Shown: positions 8,553 to 18,858 of the stretch, piece after piece
Position numbering within the stretch: position 1 is the first letter of the stretch
Layout of the letters: every line of letters starts with the position of its first letter
Source: Laspinema palackyanum D2a
Lineage (GTDB): Bacteria; Cyanobacteriota; Cyanobacteriia; Cyanobacteriales; Laspinemataceae
Assembly (NCBI GenBank): GCA_025370845.1
Contig: JAMXFF010000032.1
Location: forward strand, 31,425-95,424
Length of the DNA: 64,000 nt
Direction: 5' to 3'
The notes under the pieces: model-generated
The model's input: the letters and a program-made list of their open reading frames with translations, nothing else
Databases searched by the model: none
Told to the model about the DNA's origin: nothing
Made by a program: the position numbers and the translations under genes

Positions 8553-9629
8553 TTATTTCGATTTCGGCTTCCAGGGGGATTCATAGTACACCTTGGACCC
8601 GGTATTTGGCACAAAATGACAGGACACATAAGAGCGAATGAAGCTCTTTAAAATGGGTTCGTTGGAGGAGCGATAATAATCACCTAACAGGGGTTTAATC
8701 GCCTCGGTTGCTGTCTTTAAATGATAGTGGGGCATATTTAAGAAAATATGATGCGCCACATGAGTGCCAATATTATGATGGATGGGATTGATAAATCCAT
8801 AGTCGCGATCAATGGTGGAAAGCGCACCTTTGAGGAAATACCAATCTTCTCCTCGATACCAGGGAATATCATCTTCCGTATGATGTAAGAAGGTTACTAA
8901 GTCCAACCACATCACGAAAATGATGTAAGGTACGAGGTAATATTTAACCAAAAACACCCACCCAAATTGATAGGTGAGGACGCCGAGAAATCCCACCATC
9001 ATCACCCACAGGACCGAACTGGTCACAATATCCCATTTTTCCGAGGGACGGAACAGGGGACTGCTGGGGAGAAAATGGGAACCGGCGCGATCGGGCGATC
9101 GCTTGAACAGATAAAGCGGATAGGCCAATAAGGGTAAATAAAAGCGGAATAGCTTTTCATACCAAGGCATCCGATTGTATTTTTCCTCGGATACGGGATA
9201 CCAGCTTTCGTCTGTGTCTAAATTTCCCGTGTTTCCATGATGAGTCCGGTGACTGATCCGCCAACCGTGGTAAGGAACTAAAATCGGAATATGAGACAAA
9301 TGTCCGATCAGGTTATTCAACCATTTGAGCTTAGAAAAAGAGCCATGACCGCAGTCATGACCCACTACAAATAATGCCCAAAACATTGTCCCTTGCATCA
9401 CCCAGAAAATGGGGAAAAAGAACCAAGAATCCAGATTGTATGCGATCGCATACAGTCCCGCAATAATCCCAACATCCAGAAAAAAGTAACTCAGCGACTT
9501 GAATATCGAGGGTTCAAAACACTCGGCAGGAATTGCCGCCTTCACATCCTGAAGAGTAAAGGGTAACTCTTGGGTTTGTGTCTGTGAAACTGTACCAGTC
9601 GTCTGATTAATAACTGTGTTTGCTTGCAC
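8553..9629 (-). CDS. desB: Acyl-lipid omega-3 (delta-15) fatty acid desaturase
   Basis: This 358-aa integral membrane diiron desaturase introduces the omega-3 double bond into glycerolipid-bound C18 acyl chains, with ferredoxin as electron donor. The three histidine boxes are HDCGH (91-95), HRTHH (127-131) and HVAHH (about residue 294). Stretches such as ELPFTLQDVKAAIPAECFEP, LVPYHGWRISHRTHH and STIDRDYGFINPIHHNIGTH match my memory of Synechocystis DesB almost residue for residue, and the length equals the family's usual 350-360 aa. The start is GTG with a weak GGAAA upstream. Expression of desB is cold-induced in other cyanobacteria; I see no specific operator here. Confidence 0.95.
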   Translation of the reverse strand: MQANTVINQTTGTVSQTQTQELPFTLQDVKAAIPAECFEPSIFKSLSYFFLDVGIIAGLYAIAYNLDSWFFFPIFWVMQGTMFWALFVVGHDCGHGSFSKLKWLNNLIGHLSHIPILVPYHGWRISHRTHHGNTGNLDTDESWYPVSEEKYNRMPWYEKLFRFYLPLLAYPLYLFKRSPDRAGSHFLPSSPLFRPSEKWDIVTSSVLWVMMVGFLGVLTYQFGWVFLVKYYLVPYIIFVMWLDLVTFLHHTEDDIPWYRGEDWYFLKGALSTIDRDYGFINPIHHNIGTHVAHHIFLNMPHYHLKTATEAIKPLLGDYYRSSNEPILKSFIRSYVSCHFVPNTGSKVYYESPWKPKSK

Positions 9630-9989
9630 GAAATTTCCGCTTTTACCTGATTTTCAAACCTGCCTTTCACCTTTAACCCGTCCCCTTAAGTCTGGAAAAG
9701 GCTTCACAGTCTTTTCCCCAAGGAGACCCTCGTTATTCAGTCCATTCATTACCCCGATGCGGTCCTCCTCATGATTGAACGAATTGAACCCCACGGGTCT
9801 GAAAACGCTGAGAACTCCCTGACGCTTTATAAAAAAACTTCCGGGAGGCGGAAGATGAAAAACGCAGCCGATAAACGGAATTCATTTTAACCCGTTTTGA
9901 GCTGAATTGTTAAGAAACGTTTCAAAATTACGGATTATCAGGGCTAAAACTCATACCCTCTGCCTATTTCGGCCTCGGGATGCCCTATC
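9630..9989. other. desB upstream region, no gene
   Basis: This is 360 bases of non-coding sequence that must hold the desB promoter and 5' leader. A GGAGGCGGAAG tract lies at 9843-9853. I see no strong hairpin or recognised operator. Confidence 0.4.
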
Positions 9990-10232
9990 TCATCCTCCCA
10001 GAAGTTGCTTATTGGCAATAGGTGATTCCCTGAGCAGGAGTTGGTCCCACTCTGCTTCCGTCACCGGGCGAATATAGCGGTCTACCCGTTTAAAGTCCCA
10101 GGTTTGTGGTAAAATTGCGGCGACCGTGATTAATCCCAAGGGAGTAACAACACTTGGCGATCGACCCCTTCTAAAATCTTTTGGTAAGACCAAAACCTTG
10201 GAGTAAACAGGGGATACAGGAGTAAATTTCAC
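9990..10232 (-). pseudogene. Remnant of a B12-binding radical SAM protein (N-terminal fragment)
   Basis: The 80 codons contain PLGLITVAAILPQTWDFKRV and DRYIRPVTEAEWDQ, the highly typical N-terminal segment of cyanobacterial B12-binding-domain radical SAM proteins (normally about 500 aa). The homology stops after the W-D, and the cobalamin motif and radical SAM cysteines are absent. The fragment begins with an atypical sequence rather than the family's VLLVYPxFP start. It abuts the REP-like array at 10262-10483. It is best read as a deletion remnant; a short expressed peptide is less likely. Confidence 0.65.
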
Positions 10233-10261
10233 AGTATCTAGCCCTCCTTATGGAAGGTTTT

Positions 10262-10483
10262 ATTGTTCGTAGTAACGACTTCAGTCGTTCTTAATTGTTC
10301 GTAGTAACGACTTCAGTCGTTCTTAATTGTTCGTAGTAACGACTTTAGTCGTTCTTAATTGTTCGTAGTAACGACTTTAGTCGTTCTTAATTGTTCGTAG
10401 TAACGACTTCAGTCGTTCTTAATTGTTCGTAGTAACGACTTCAGTCGTTCTTAATTGTTCGTAGTAACGACTTCAGTCGTTCC
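10262..10483 (+). repeat. Tandem array of seven 32-bp REP-like units
   Basis: Seven direct units, each ATTGTTCGTAGTAACGACT plus TYAGTCGTTCTTA, abut with no spacer. Each contains GTAG followed by the hairpin AACGACT-TY-AGTCGTT. Units 3 and 4 carry T instead of C in the two-base loop, all other bases being the same. The layout (GTAG tetranucleotide at the foot of a short hairpin) is that of repetitive extragenic palindromes. It is not CRISPR because there are no unique spacers. Confidence 0.85.
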
Positions 10484-10577
10484 CTCCGGAGTTTAAAAAC
10501 CCCACCTCATCACTAAAGTCGGTTCATAACCCACGAAAATCTATATTCCGTAAGGTTTTTAGCGCGACTCCTGGGAA

Positions 10578-10715
10578 GATAACGACTGAAGTCGTTACTA
10601 CGAACGTGAACAAGATAACGACTGAAGTCGTTACTACGAACATGAACAAGATAACGACTGAAGTCGTTACTACGAACATGAACAAGATAACGACTGAAGT
10701 CGTTACTACGAACAA
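10578..10715 (-). repeat. Tandem array of four 36-bp REP-like units, opposite orientation
   Basis: Four units with a 36-base period (10578, 10614, 10650, 10686), each GATAACGACTGAAGTCGTTA plus CTACGAAC and a linker ATGAACAA (GTGAACAA in the first). They are the reverse complement of the core in the 10262-10483 array but with a different linker. The two arrays face each other across 94 bases, a BIME-like arrangement. The array lies directly at the 3' end of the Calx-beta gene. Confidence 0.85.
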
Positions 10716-10724
10716 TTGGGAACA

Positions 10725-13664
10725 TTATCCTAGGAGGATGTCATCTAGGATGAGCTTGTTGGAAACACTGCCGAAGCTGACGGAACGTGCGACTCCGGCG
10801 AAGGGGACGATCGCCTGCTCAAATTCTGCATAAACATGGGGTAAGGAACCTGCTGCGGTGGTGGATAAGGGGAGGGATGCCAAGATGTTGCCGGATGCGT
10901 TTAATCCATCATAGAGAGTGACGGTGTGATTGGCGAAGGGGGAGGCATAGAAGAAGGAGAGTTGATTGTCAAATCCCCCTTCTACATTCATGACGATCGC
11001 CGAGTTTTCTCCGTAAGTGAGGGCCGTTGTACCGCTGGGGGGTGGGGCAAAGTTGCCGCCGAATTCATCGGGAAATCCCAAGGCATCTAAGGCATCGTTA
11101 CTCATGATTCCCAAGGCGTTGGGGGAAAAAGATATCCCGCGATCGCCATAAAATCCGCTCACTGGGTCTAAATTTCTCACCCCTTCAAAGTTGAGTAAGG
11201 CAGGTAGATCGCTGCGGGGAATGACGAGGGTGGCACTACTTTGTGTACCAATTTCTACCCCGGGGGTGGGATTGACTAAGGCCAGATTGAGGGTTTCGGC
11301 GACTTCGGCGATCGCATCAGTGACAATGGGAATGGTCACGGTTTGAACGGTTTCTCCGGGAGCAAAGTTCACCGGAATCGGGGTATTATTGTAATCAAAG
11401 GGTGCAGTGGCCGTCCCATCCCCTAAAACTACGGTTGCACCGGCAGGGAGATCAAGTCCTCCCGCGCGGGTGACGGTGACGGCGAGAATTGCGGTGCCAT
11501 CTTCTTCGACAATGAAGGTTGGCGCACTAAATTCTAGGCGGATATCATTATCTAAAACCGCTAAAGTTGCGGCATTTTGCGGGCCAATTCGGGCGCCTTC
11601 ACTGGGATTGGTGAGGGTTAATTGGAGGGTTTCGTTGGGTTCGCTTTCGATGTCATCGACGATGGGAACTGCAACGGTTTGGACGGTTTCTCCTGGGGCA
11701 AAATTGACGAGAATTGGGGTATTATTGTAATCCAAGGGAGCCGTGGCAGTCCCATTAGTGAGGGCGATCGCGGCGGAAAAAGCGCTCTCCAGTCGGCCTT
11801 CCCGGGTGACGGTTACGGGTGCGATCGCGGTGCCATCTTCATTGACCACAAAGTTCCCTGGACTAAACTGCAACAGCACATCATTATCGATAGTCGTGAA
11901 CAGTGCCGTATTCGGTTCCCCTAGGGTTGCCTCCCCGGTGGGATTGAGTAAGGCGAGATTGATGGTTTCATCCGGTTCTAGGGTGTCATCATCCACCAGG
12001 GGAATGGCCAGGGTTTGGAGGGTTTCTCCCGGTGCAAAGTCTACGGCAATTGGGGTGGGGTCATAATCAATAGGTGCCGTGGCGGTGCCATCACTTAATC
12101 CCAGGGTGACACCTATGGGGATGTCTGTAAACCCAATGCGCTGAACTTGGACGGGTTGAATGGGGGTACCGTCCTCGACTGCATTAAAATCGGGACGAGT
12201 AAACTGCAAGGCCGTATCATTATCGACAATAGTAAATGTAGCGGTATTCGGGGTTCCGAGGGTTGCGCCTCCGGTGGGACCAACTAAAGTGAGAGATAAT
12301 GTTTCATCGGGTTCTATCCGGTTATCGTTGACGATCGCAATTGAAACGGTTTGAGTGGTTTCTCCTGCGGCAAAGGTTACGGAAATCGGGGTAGTATCGA
12401 AATCCTCCGGTGCAGTTGCTGTGTCTTCTTCTAGGGCAATGGTTATGGTAACGGGACGATTGAGGGCACCTGTGCGGGTGAGGGTGACTGGAACAATGGG
12501 GATACCATCTTCCCGGGTTTGAAAGTCTGTTTGATTGAACTGTACAGTAACGGGATTAACGGTTTCATCGATTAGGGTGAAATTGGCGGTATTGGTTGTG
12601 CCGAGGGTTGCGCCTCCGGTGGGGGTGGTGAGGGTCAACCCTAGGGTTTCGACCCCTGCGGCAATCAGTTCATTGACGAGAGGAATCGTGACGGTTTGTG
12701 CGGTGACTCCCGGGGCCAAGTTTACCGGAACCTGCGGGATATTCAGATTAGCGGGAGGGGAGGGGAGATTGGGGGCGAGGGAGATGGTTGCGCCGACGGT
12801 ACTCTCAACTCTCCCACTGCGGAGGACGGTGATGGTGGCAACGGCCTCACCTTGGTCATTGAGGGTCAAGGTTTGCTGACCGAAAGAGAGTTCCACATCG
12901 TCATCGAGAATGGTGATGGTGGATTGCGATCGCCCGGAGAGAATCATATTTTCCGTGGGATTGACTAAACTCACCGAGAAAGTTTCCGTCGGTTCCACAA
13001 GGTTATCATCAATAATCGGAATCGTGACCACCGCTTGAGATTGTCTGGGGGCAAAGGTGACCACCCGAGGACCTCCTATGTAATCTGCTGAGGCGATCGC
13101 CGTTCCATCGGTGGGTAGAACTGTAACACTGGCAGTCTCACTTAGGTTTCCGGTGCGAAGTAACCTCACTTCTACACTGGAAACCCCCTCCTGAACTGTA
13201 AAATTGGCGGCAGTCAACTCGACAATACTCGCCAGGGGGTCTAGGGCGTCATTTAAAAAATCCGTGGCATCCAAATTGATCGACCCGGATACCTCCCCAA
13301 TCACCTGCCGACTGCCATTCTGGACCACCACCAATTCAGTGGCGATCGCCACCGGATTGGAATTTCCATTTCCCGTTCGTTCAAAAATCGGTTCTAGGCG
13401 AATTTGGGCAGTTCTTAAGGTCCGGGAAACTGCCAGTCTATCCACCCCTTTTTGAAAATCAACAATTGTATCTCTGCCGGATCCCAAAACAAAAATATCC
13501 GCCCCGGGCCCGCCAATTAAGGTATCCTCTCCTAGACCTCCAAAGAGAATATCTTCTCCAGCATTCCCCAGGATAGAATCATTCCCATCCCCGCCAATAA
13601 TAGTATCGTTGCTGTCGGGACCTATTAAAGTATTCCCTTGATTATCCCCAAAAATGAACGTCAT
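10725..13664 (-). CDS. Large RTX / Calx-beta repeat protein, probably secreted
   Basis: The protein has 979 aa and no Sec signal peptide. Residues about 5-60 are haemolysin-type calcium-binding nonapeptide repeats ([30 protein letters not shown]) that bind Ca2+ in a beta-roll. Residues about 145-830 contain six Calx-beta domains, each opening with xxFxxxEDG-like strands and containing DG.A.A..DY and F.PGET.Q.v.IPIvdD. Residues about 835-979 form a distinct C-terminal beta domain starting [19 protein letters not shown], of the kind found in extracellular cyanobacterial proteins. RTX repeats point to type I secretion, although they lie unusually at the N-terminus. A strong AGGAGG sits 8 bases before the ATG. 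The likely role is an adhesive or calcium-stabilised surface protein. Confidence 0.85.
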   Translation of the reverse strand: MTFIFGDNQGNTLIGPDSNDTIIGGDGNDSILGNAGEDILFGGLGEDTLIGGPGADIFVLGSGRDTIVDFQKGVDRLAVSRTLRTAQIRLEPIFERTGNGNSNPVAIATELVVVQNGSRQVIGEVSGSINLDATDFLNDALDPLASIVELTAANFTVQEGVSSVEVRLLRTGNLSETASVTVLPTDGTAIASADYIGGPRVVTFAPRQSQAVVTIPIIDDNLVEPTETFSVSLVNPTENMILSGRSQSTITILDDDVELSFGQQTLTLNDQGEAVATITVLRSGRVESTVGATISLAPNLPSPPANLNIPQVPVNLAPGVTAQTVTIPLVNELIAAGVETLGLTLTTPTGGATLGTTNTANFTLIDETVNPVTVQFNQTDFQTREDGIPIVPVTLTRTGALNRPVTITIALEEDTATAPEDFDTTPISVTFAAGETTQTVSIAIVNDNRIEPDETLSLTLVGPTGGATLGTPNTATFTIVDNDTALQFTRPDFNAVEDGTPIQPVQVQRIGFTDIPIGVTLGLSDGTATAPIDYDPTPIAVDFAPGETLQTLAIPLVDDDTLEPDETINLALLNPTGEATLGEPNTALFTTIDNDVLLQFSPGNFVVNEDGTAIAPVTVTREGRLESAFSAAIALTNGTATAPLDYNNTPILVNFAPGETVQTVAVPIVDDIESEPNETLQLTLTNPSEGARIGPQNAATLAVLDNDIRLEFSAPTFIVEEDGTAILAVTVTRAGGLDLPAGATVVLGDGTATAPFDYNNTPIPVNFAPGETVQTVTIPIVTDAIAEVAETLNLALVNPTPGVEIGTQSSATLVIPRSDLPALLNFEGVRNLDPVSGFYGDRGISFSPNALGIMSNDALDALGFPDEFGGNFAPPPSGTTALTYGENSAIVMNVEGGFDNQLSFFYASPFANHTVTLYDGLNASGNILASLPLSTTAAGSLPHVYAEFEQAIVPFAGVARSVSFGSVSNKLILDDILLG

Positions 13665-14281
13665 CCGTTAATCCTCCTATTAACCCGTTGTGCTTTGCCC
13701 CAATGCACCCCAATGCATTTGATCGCGAAGCGGGGCGTCGGCACGATCTGGCATTTAAACTCACTGGAAATTGCCCTGGAAAATGGCTAATTCCCCTCCG
13801 CCTAAATTTTCTCAGACTCTCCCCAAGGGACAGGCGAAAAAATGAATCTTTGATTTTCTTAAATGGGTGAAGAGTTTAATGCCACACCCATCGGTTTTTT
13901 CCCCATTTGAAGACCCCTTTAAATCATCCGGCAGTTCACGCCAGCAATTTGCTGCCGATCCAGTTGCCTGCCGATGCCACATCGAGACCCAACTGTAAGC
14001 GTTTTCGATATAGCATCTGACGTAGTTTCAGCGTCCAGATGCTCCCTGACGGTAAAATTCCTGGTAAAAATAGTAGCATATTGGCGGGGGTCAAGGATGA
14101 GAAGCGTCACCTCAAATCTGCCCGTTGGCAACGGATTAGGGCCAGAAACCCCGTTGCTTCTCCTGGGGTTCGCATCCCGCCTCAGACGCTACAGGCAGCA
14201 ACCGGGGGTCTCCAAATTTCCTCAAGAGTATGTCAAAATATCGATGCAAACGCGATCGAGCAATTGAGTAGGAGATTAGTC
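13665..14281. other. Divergent intergenic region between the Calx-beta gene and leuS
   Basis: This is 617 bases with no gene I can support. It must hold both divergent promoters. The frame upstream of leuS stays open back to 14039, but it carries no homology to leucyl-tRNA synthetase. I see no T-box or other known riboswitch. Confidence 0.4.
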
Positions 14282-16843
14282 GTGGAATCCCGTTATAATC
14301 CCGCATCCCTTGAGGAAAAGTGGCAACAAACTTGGACAGAACGCCAGTTATATCAAACCCCAGAAACCCGCGATCGGCCTAAATTTTATGCCCTGTCCAT
14401 GTTTCCCTATCCCTCGGGAAACCTGCACATGGGTCATGTCCGAGTTTACACCATCACCGACGTGATTGGCCGCCTCAAGCGGATGCAAGGGTATCGCGTC
14501 CTGAATCCGATGGGATGGGATGCCTTTGGACTCCCGGCAGAAAATGCCGCCATTGAACGCGGGATTCATCCGGCGAAATGGACCTATCAAAATATCGCCC
14601 AGATGAAACAACAACTGGAACGTCTGGGAATTGCCTTCGATTGGACTAGAGAAGTTGCCACCTGTTCCCCGGACTATTACAAATGGACCCAGTGGATATT
14701 TTTGCAGTTTTTTAATGCCGGACTCGCCTATCAAAAAGAAGCGGCAGTCAACTGGGACCCCATCGACCAAACTGTTCTCGCTAATGAACAAGTAGATAAC
14801 GAGGGTCGGTCCTGGCGATCGGGGGCGAAAGTTGAGCGGAAATTGCTCAAACAATGGTTCTTTAAAATAACCGATTATGCTGAACAATTACTCCAAGATT
14901 TAGACCAATTAACCGGCTGGCCGGAACGGGTTAAACTGATGCAAGCTAACTGGATTGGTAAATCCGTCGGCGCTTATTTAGAATTCCCCATTGTTGAGAG
15001 TTCCGAAAAAGTTGCGGTCTTTACCACTCGTCCCGATACGGTTTATGGGGTAACTTATGTCGTTTTAGCCCCGGAACATCCCTTAACCCGAAAAGTTACC
15101 ACTCAAGACCGATTAGCAGCGGTTGAATCCTTCATTGCAGAAGTTAGCAATCAAAGCGAATTAGAACGCACTGCCGACGATAAACCGAAACGGGGAATTC
15201 CGACCGGAGGAACGGCAATTAATCCTTTTACCGGGGAAGAAATTCCGATATGGATTGCCGATTATGTGCTGTATGAATATGGAACTGGCGCAGTTATGGG
15301 AGTTCCCGCCCATGATGTTCGGGACTTCAAATTTGCCCGAGAACAAAATTTACCCATTAAACAGGTGATTGTTCGCGCCGATGCTGCCGATGAAAAAGCC
15401 GAGTTAAAAGAAGCTTATACAGAACCGGGAATTGTGATTAATTCCGACCTGTTTAATGGTATGGAATCTCCCACTGCTAAAGGGGAAATTATCGCCCATG
15501 CCGAACGCCAAAAATGGGGGAAAGCGCGGGTCCAATATCGCCTCAGAGATTGGCTGATTTCCCGTCAACGCTATTGGGGTGCACCGATTCCCGTGATTCA
15601 CTGTCCCAGTTGCGGGGCCGTCCCCGTTCCCGATGAAGATTTGCCCGTGCAATTGCCCGAAGATGTCGCCTTTTCCGGACGGGGATTATCTCCTTTATCC
15701 CAGTTAGAAAGTTGGGTGAATGTGCCTTGTCCCAGTTGTGGAGAACCGGCAAAACGGGAAACCGATACGATGGATACTTTTATCGATTCATCCTGGTATT
15801 TCTTGCGCTATCCCGATGCTCAAAATGCGGACAAAGCCTTTGATACTCAGCAGGTCAATGATTGGTTGCCCGTGGATCAATATGTCGGGGGAATTGAACA
15901 CGCCATTTTGCATTTACTCTATTCTCGATTCTTTACCAAAGTCTTGAGAGACCGAGGTTTATTCAACTTTGATGAACCATTCCAACGCCTGCTGACTCAG
16001 GGGATGGTCCAGGGTTTAACCTACAAAAATCCACAAACTGGGAAATACATTCCTTCCGCCCAAGTGAATGCTAGTGACCCGAAAGACCCGGAAACGGGAG
16101 AAGCGTTGCAAGTCTTCTATGAGAAGATGTCGAAGTCTAAATATAACGGCGTTGACCCCTTAGAAGTGTTGGCAAAATATGGGGCAGATACGGCGCGGAT
16201 GTTTATTTTGTTTAAAGCGCCGCCAGAGAAAGATTTAGAATGGGAAGATGCGGACGTTGAGGGACAATTCCGCTTCTTAAATCGGGTTTGGCGGTTGGTG
16301 ACAGAATATGCGGAAACGACTCCCGCCAAAGAGGTGAAAGGGGAGTTGAGTAAATCTGAAAAAGAATTGCGGCGATCGATTCATACGGCGATTAAAGAAA
16401 TTACCGAGGATTTAGACGGGGAGTATCAGTTTAATACGGCAGTTTCCGAGTTGATGAAACTCAGTAATGCTTTGAATGATGCGGACTGTAAAAATTCGGC
16501 AATTTATACCGAAGGGATTAAAACCTTGTTGATTTTGTTGGCCCCCTTTGCACCGCATATTGCCGAGGAATTGTGGCAGGGAATTGGGAATCAAACCTCA
16601 GTTCATGAGCAATCTTGGCCTGGGGTAGATTTGGATGCGTTGGTGGTGGATGAAATCACCTTAGTGATTCAAATTAGTGGCAAAACCCGGGGGACGATTC
16701 AGGTTCCTGCACAAGCAACTCGGGAGGAGTTGGAACAATATGCGCGGGAGTCGGAAGTGGCGCAGAAGTATATTACGGGACAGGAGATTAAAAAGGCGAT
16801 CGTGGTTCCGGGTAAGTTGGTGAATTTTGTCCTGGGGAAATAG
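14282..16843 (+). CDS. leuS: Leucyl-tRNA synthetase
   Basis: The enzyme has 853 aa, the normal bacterial LeuRS length, and charges tRNA-Leu with leucine in the cytoplasm. The class I HIGH motif appears as [16 protein letters not shown] (about residue 45) and the second signature as [12 protein letters not shown] (about 615). The zinc-finger-like CPSCG pairs (about 440-485) and the editing domain with TTRPDTVYG are present. The start is taken as GTG 14282 because AGGAG lies 7 bases upstream and the protein then opens with [14 protein letters not shown], as in the family. The gene stands alone on the plus strand and is followed by a nested palindrome. Confidence 0.96.
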   Translation: MESRYNPASLEEKWQQTWTERQLYQTPETRDRPKFYALSMFPYPSGNLHMGHVRVYTITDVIGRLKRMQGYRVLNPMGWDAFGLPAENAAIERGIHPAKWTYQNIAQMKQQLERLGIAFDWTREVATCSPDYYKWTQWIFLQFFNAGLAYQKEAAVNWDPIDQTVLANEQVDNEGRSWRSGAKVERKLLKQWFFKITDYAEQLLQDLDQLTGWPERVKLMQANWIGKSVGAYLEFPIVESSEKVAVFTTRPDTVYGVTYVVLAPEHPLTRKVTTQDRLAAVESFIAEVSNQSELERTADDKPKRGIPTGGTAINPFTGEEIPIWIADYVLYEYGTGAVMGVPAHDVRDFKFAREQNLPIKQVIVRADAADEKAELKEAYTEPGIVINSDLFNGMESPTAKGEIIAHAERQKWGKARVQYRLRDWLISRQRYWGAPIPVIHCPSCGAVPVPDEDLPVQLPEDVAFSGRGLSPLSQLESWVNVPCPSCGEPAKRETDTMDTFIDSSWYFLRYPDAQNADKAFDTQQVNDWLPVDQYVGGIEHAILHLLYSRFFTKVLRDRGLFNFDEPFQRLLTQGMVQGLTYKNPQTGKYIPSAQVNASDPKDPETGEALQVFYEKMSKSKYNGVDPLEVLAKYGADTARMFILFKAPPEKDLEWEDADVEGQFRFLNRVWRLVTEYAETTPAKEVKGELSKSEKELRRSIHTAIKEITEDLDGEYQFNTAVSELMKLSNALNDADCKNSAIYTEGIKTLLILLAPFAPHIAEELWQGIGNQTSVHEQSWPGVDLDALVVDEITLVIQISGKTRGTIQVPAQATREELEQYARESEVAQKYITGQEIKKAIVVPGKLVNFVLGK

Positions 16844-16857
16844 GCGGGGTTTTATAC

Positions 16858-17005
16858 CTCAAGTCCGGCGGGGGTTCAAACGATTGGCGACCTAACAACT
16901 TAAGTCGGTTGAAACCGACTGAAAGTCTTATTCAGTGGGGTTTTTAGTCGGTTTTTAACCGACTTTAGCTATGAGGCGGGGGATTGATCCCCCGCCGGAC
17001 TTGAG
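16858..17005. repeat. Nested palindromic element downstream of leuS
   Basis: The outer arms CTCAAGTCCGGCGGGGG (16858-16874) and CCCCCGCCGGACTTGAG (16989-17005) are perfectly complementary. Inside are AAGTCGGTTGAAACCGACT and AGTCGGTTTTTAACCGACT, each foldable alone. The right arm can also pair locally as GGCGGGGGATTGATCCCCCGCC, so two folds compete. A relative of the inner part lies at 37321-37388, and the GGCGGGGGAT-type hairpin recurs at 20201-20222. It may stop leuS transcription, but there is no clear U-tract. Confidence 0.75.
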
Positions 17006-17021
17006 ACTAGGTTAGCCAACT

Positions 17022-18026
17022 TTAGCTATCGGTCCTTGGATTCAGAAGTTGCTCAAATTCAGCTATGGAACCCACAGAAATGGTTTGACGCAGTAGCTGT
17101 TTTAGAGTCGAAATCTCCTCCAGGCGATTCACTGCTTCTACCACGGACTGAGGGACTTCCCCAAACCGGACTTCCAAAAGCTCTAGGATATTCTCGCGCT
17201 GATTTTGCAAAGTTCCCTGTTCGAGTCCCCGTTGGATTCCCTGTTCGAGTCCCTGTTCCATTGCTTCTTCTCGGATGAGTTCTTCCATCGGACTGATGAA
17301 TGGCATTTGTCGTTCCTCCCGATATTCAATGAGTTGGATTCTTAATTGTTGTTCGAGTTGTTTCGGTAAGCTCATCATGCGATCGATGAACCGGAATAAG
17401 TTCTCTACTTCTTCTCGACGATATCCTCGTTCAAACAGGGAACGGATTAGGATCCATTTCCACTGTTTTCGTTCGTCCATTTTGCGGTTGGTGACCTGAG
17501 TTTTTAAATGGGCCATGACCATCAGCGCAAAGGGATTCTGTTCTGATTCTAACTCTTCCCATCGCGTTTGGTAGTCTAAGAGTTTGACGGTGGGAAATTT
17601 CAGTTTGAGCTCATATCCATCTAGGGTATAAACATATTCCGTGGGTCGCCATGAGGGTTGCTCGTCCCCTAAGATAGCCAGACTGACAACGGGTTTGTCA
17701 TACTGGTCAAAGGCCCGATAGTTATAGCGATAGATGCGTTTGGGAAAGTCGATAACCGATTGACTTTGGACTTCGACGTGAATCAGTATCCAGAGGATAG
17801 TGCCGGTGATGAGTTTAACTTCAAACAGTTTGTCGGGAAATTGGGTTCCGGTGTCGGAGTCTCGGCCTAGTTCTAGGAGTTCTTTGTCTAGGGACTGATA
17901 GGGTTGACTCCAGTCGATTTGACTATGAATTTCGGGGAAGAAGAAGCTGAGGAATGGCTCAAAGTAGAGGGTGAGGGCTTCTTTCCAGGGGGCATCATAG
18001 TCCGCCTTTACGGATTCATATTCCAT
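17022..18026 (-). CDS. Rpn/PD-(D/E)XK nuclease-family transposase-like protein
   Basis: The protein has 334 aa. The N-terminal half is a PD-(D/E)XK-type fold common in cyanobacterial Rpn (recombination-promoting nuclease) or DUF4351-type proteins: APWKEALTLYFEPFLSFFFP, then SDTGTQFPDKLFEVKL and LIHVEVQSQ, giving candidate D and E-x-Q catalytic residues, followed by FPKRIYRYNYRAFD. The C-terminal part is a repetitive helix EQGLEQGIQRGLEQG and the domain LLEVRFGEVPQSVVEAVNRLEE. Such proteins are scattered in many copies and linked to DNA mobility. A broken relative of its C-terminus lies at 18610-18858 on the other strand, so the locus was probably duplicated and decayed. Confidence 0.82.
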   Translation of the reverse strand: MEYESVKADYDAPWKEALTLYFEPFLSFFFPEIHSQIDWSQPYQSLDKELLELGRDSDTGTQFPDKLFEVKLITGTILWILIHVEVQSQSVIDFPKRIYRYNYRAFDQYDKPVVSLAILGDEQPSWRPTEYVYTLDGYELKLKFPTVKLLDYQTRWEELESEQNPFALMVMAHLKTQVTNRKMDERKQWKWILIRSLFERGYRREEVENLFRFIDRMMSLPKQLEQQLRIQLIEYREERQMPFISPMEELIREEAMEQGLEQGIQRGLEQGTLQNQRENILELLEVRFGEVPQSVVEAVNRLEEISTLKQLLRQTISVGSIAEFEQLLNPRTDS

Positions 18027-18075
18027 GATGTATGATTATTTTTTACTTGTTTTATTATACAATAAGTTGAGGTGG

Positions 18076-18186
18076 TATAGCAGTCCTAAATCAGTTGTGG
18101 AAGACGTCGGCGGCCCCTTTCTCGTTGGCAGCCCAGAACGGGAGAGGGGAGAAGACAGATGTCACAAATTAGTTAGGAACGCTATA
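18076..18186. mobile_element. MITE-like element with TATAGC ends
   Basis: This 111-bp stretch is bounded by TATAGCAGTCCTAA (18076-18089) and TTAGGAACGCTATA (18173-18186), which are inverted repeats matching at 12 of 14 positions. The TATAGCRGTYCC end also occurs at 62214, 62663 and 63921. Ends of the TA(n) type suggest a Tc1/IS630-like transposase working in trans. It has no coding capacity. Confidence 0.5.
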
Positions 18187-18377
18187 GTCATAAATATGTA
18201 ACAATGCTGCTAGAATACTAATAAAAATCTTCTTGGTTTATAAAAGATAAAAATCAAAATTATTGCTTTTTTGTAAGGTAGTTTTATAAAAAATGTTTGA
18301 AATTCAAATATTTCACTTAAATATAAAATATTAAATTAGGGTCATAAATTTTAGAGAAATTCACCTATGAAAAAACG

Positions 18378-18590
18378 ATGAATTCTCAACCTATCCAGAA
18401 GTCTAATGACTTTGAAGACTCTCAACCAGTCTGTCCTAGATGTGGATCTCATAACATCCGAAAGAATGGTCATATTCATAATGATAAGCAAAATCATCAA
18501 TGTAAGGACTGTGGCCGCCAGTTTGTTGAAAATAACCGTGAAAAATATATTTCTAACTCTATTAAAAAATGGATTGACAATAATCATTGA
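18378..18590 (+). pseudogene. IS1-type transposase zinc-ribbon fragment (InsA-like)
   Basis: These 70 codons encode CPRCGSHNIRKNGHIHNDKQ and CKDCGRQFVENNRE, a four-cysteine zinc ribbon that opens InsA-like proteins of IS1-family elements. The frame stops shortly afterwards (KKWIDNNH), where the helix-turn-helix and the InsB DDE part would follow. The upstream 300 bases are A/T-rich and free of HIP1 sites, unlike the surroundings, which fits an inserted and decayed element. No second open frame or matching inverted repeat is seen, so it is a remnant. Confidence 0.7.
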
Positions 18591-18609
18591 GGGTCGGGAG
18601 GAAAGATAA

Positions 18610-18858
18610 ATGCCGTTTAGGAGTCAGTTTGAAGAAATAGCACAAGAAAAGGGCATTGAACGAGGAACCCTGCGAAACCAGCGTGAGAATACTCTGGAAG
18701 TTTTGCAAGTGCGGTTTGGAGAGGTGCCACCGGAAGTGGTGGAGGCGGTGAATGGGATTGAGGATCTTCCTACCCTCACGCAACTATTCCGAGAAGCGAT
18801 CGCCATCGGTTCGGTGGCACAGTTTCAGGAATTGCTGAATGAGGTGAGGGAAGGTTAA
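18610..18858 (+). pseudogene. C-terminal fragment of an Rpn/DUF4351-like protein
   Basis: These 82 codons (RGTLRNQRENTLEVLQVRFG, EVPPEVVEAVNGIEDLPTL, IAIGSVAQFQELLNE) closely parallel the last 85 residues of the protein at 17022-18026. The nuclease half is missing, and the IS1-like remnant lies directly upstream, as if it replaced it. AGGAAAGATAA before the ATG could allow translation, so a small expressed protein cannot be excluded. Confidence 0.65.

Noticed and set aside
10262..10715. CRISPR array
   Set aside because: The units abut without variable spacers, and no cas gene is nearby; the layout fits REP-like tandem hairpins.
10513..10833. Short frames with repeated VRSNDFSRYL or NMNKITTEVVTT peptides
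   Set aside because: They are translations of the tandem palindromic array on both strands, with no start-site evidence.
13974..14281. N-terminal extension of LeuS from 14039
   Set aside because: The extra 81 codons do not resemble LeuRS, and AGGAG precedes the GTG at 14282.
14100..14281. T-box or tRNA-like structure upstream of leuS
   Set aside because: I see no T-box sequence, no specifier stem and no tRNA T-loop consensus; T-box control is also not expected in cyanobacteria.
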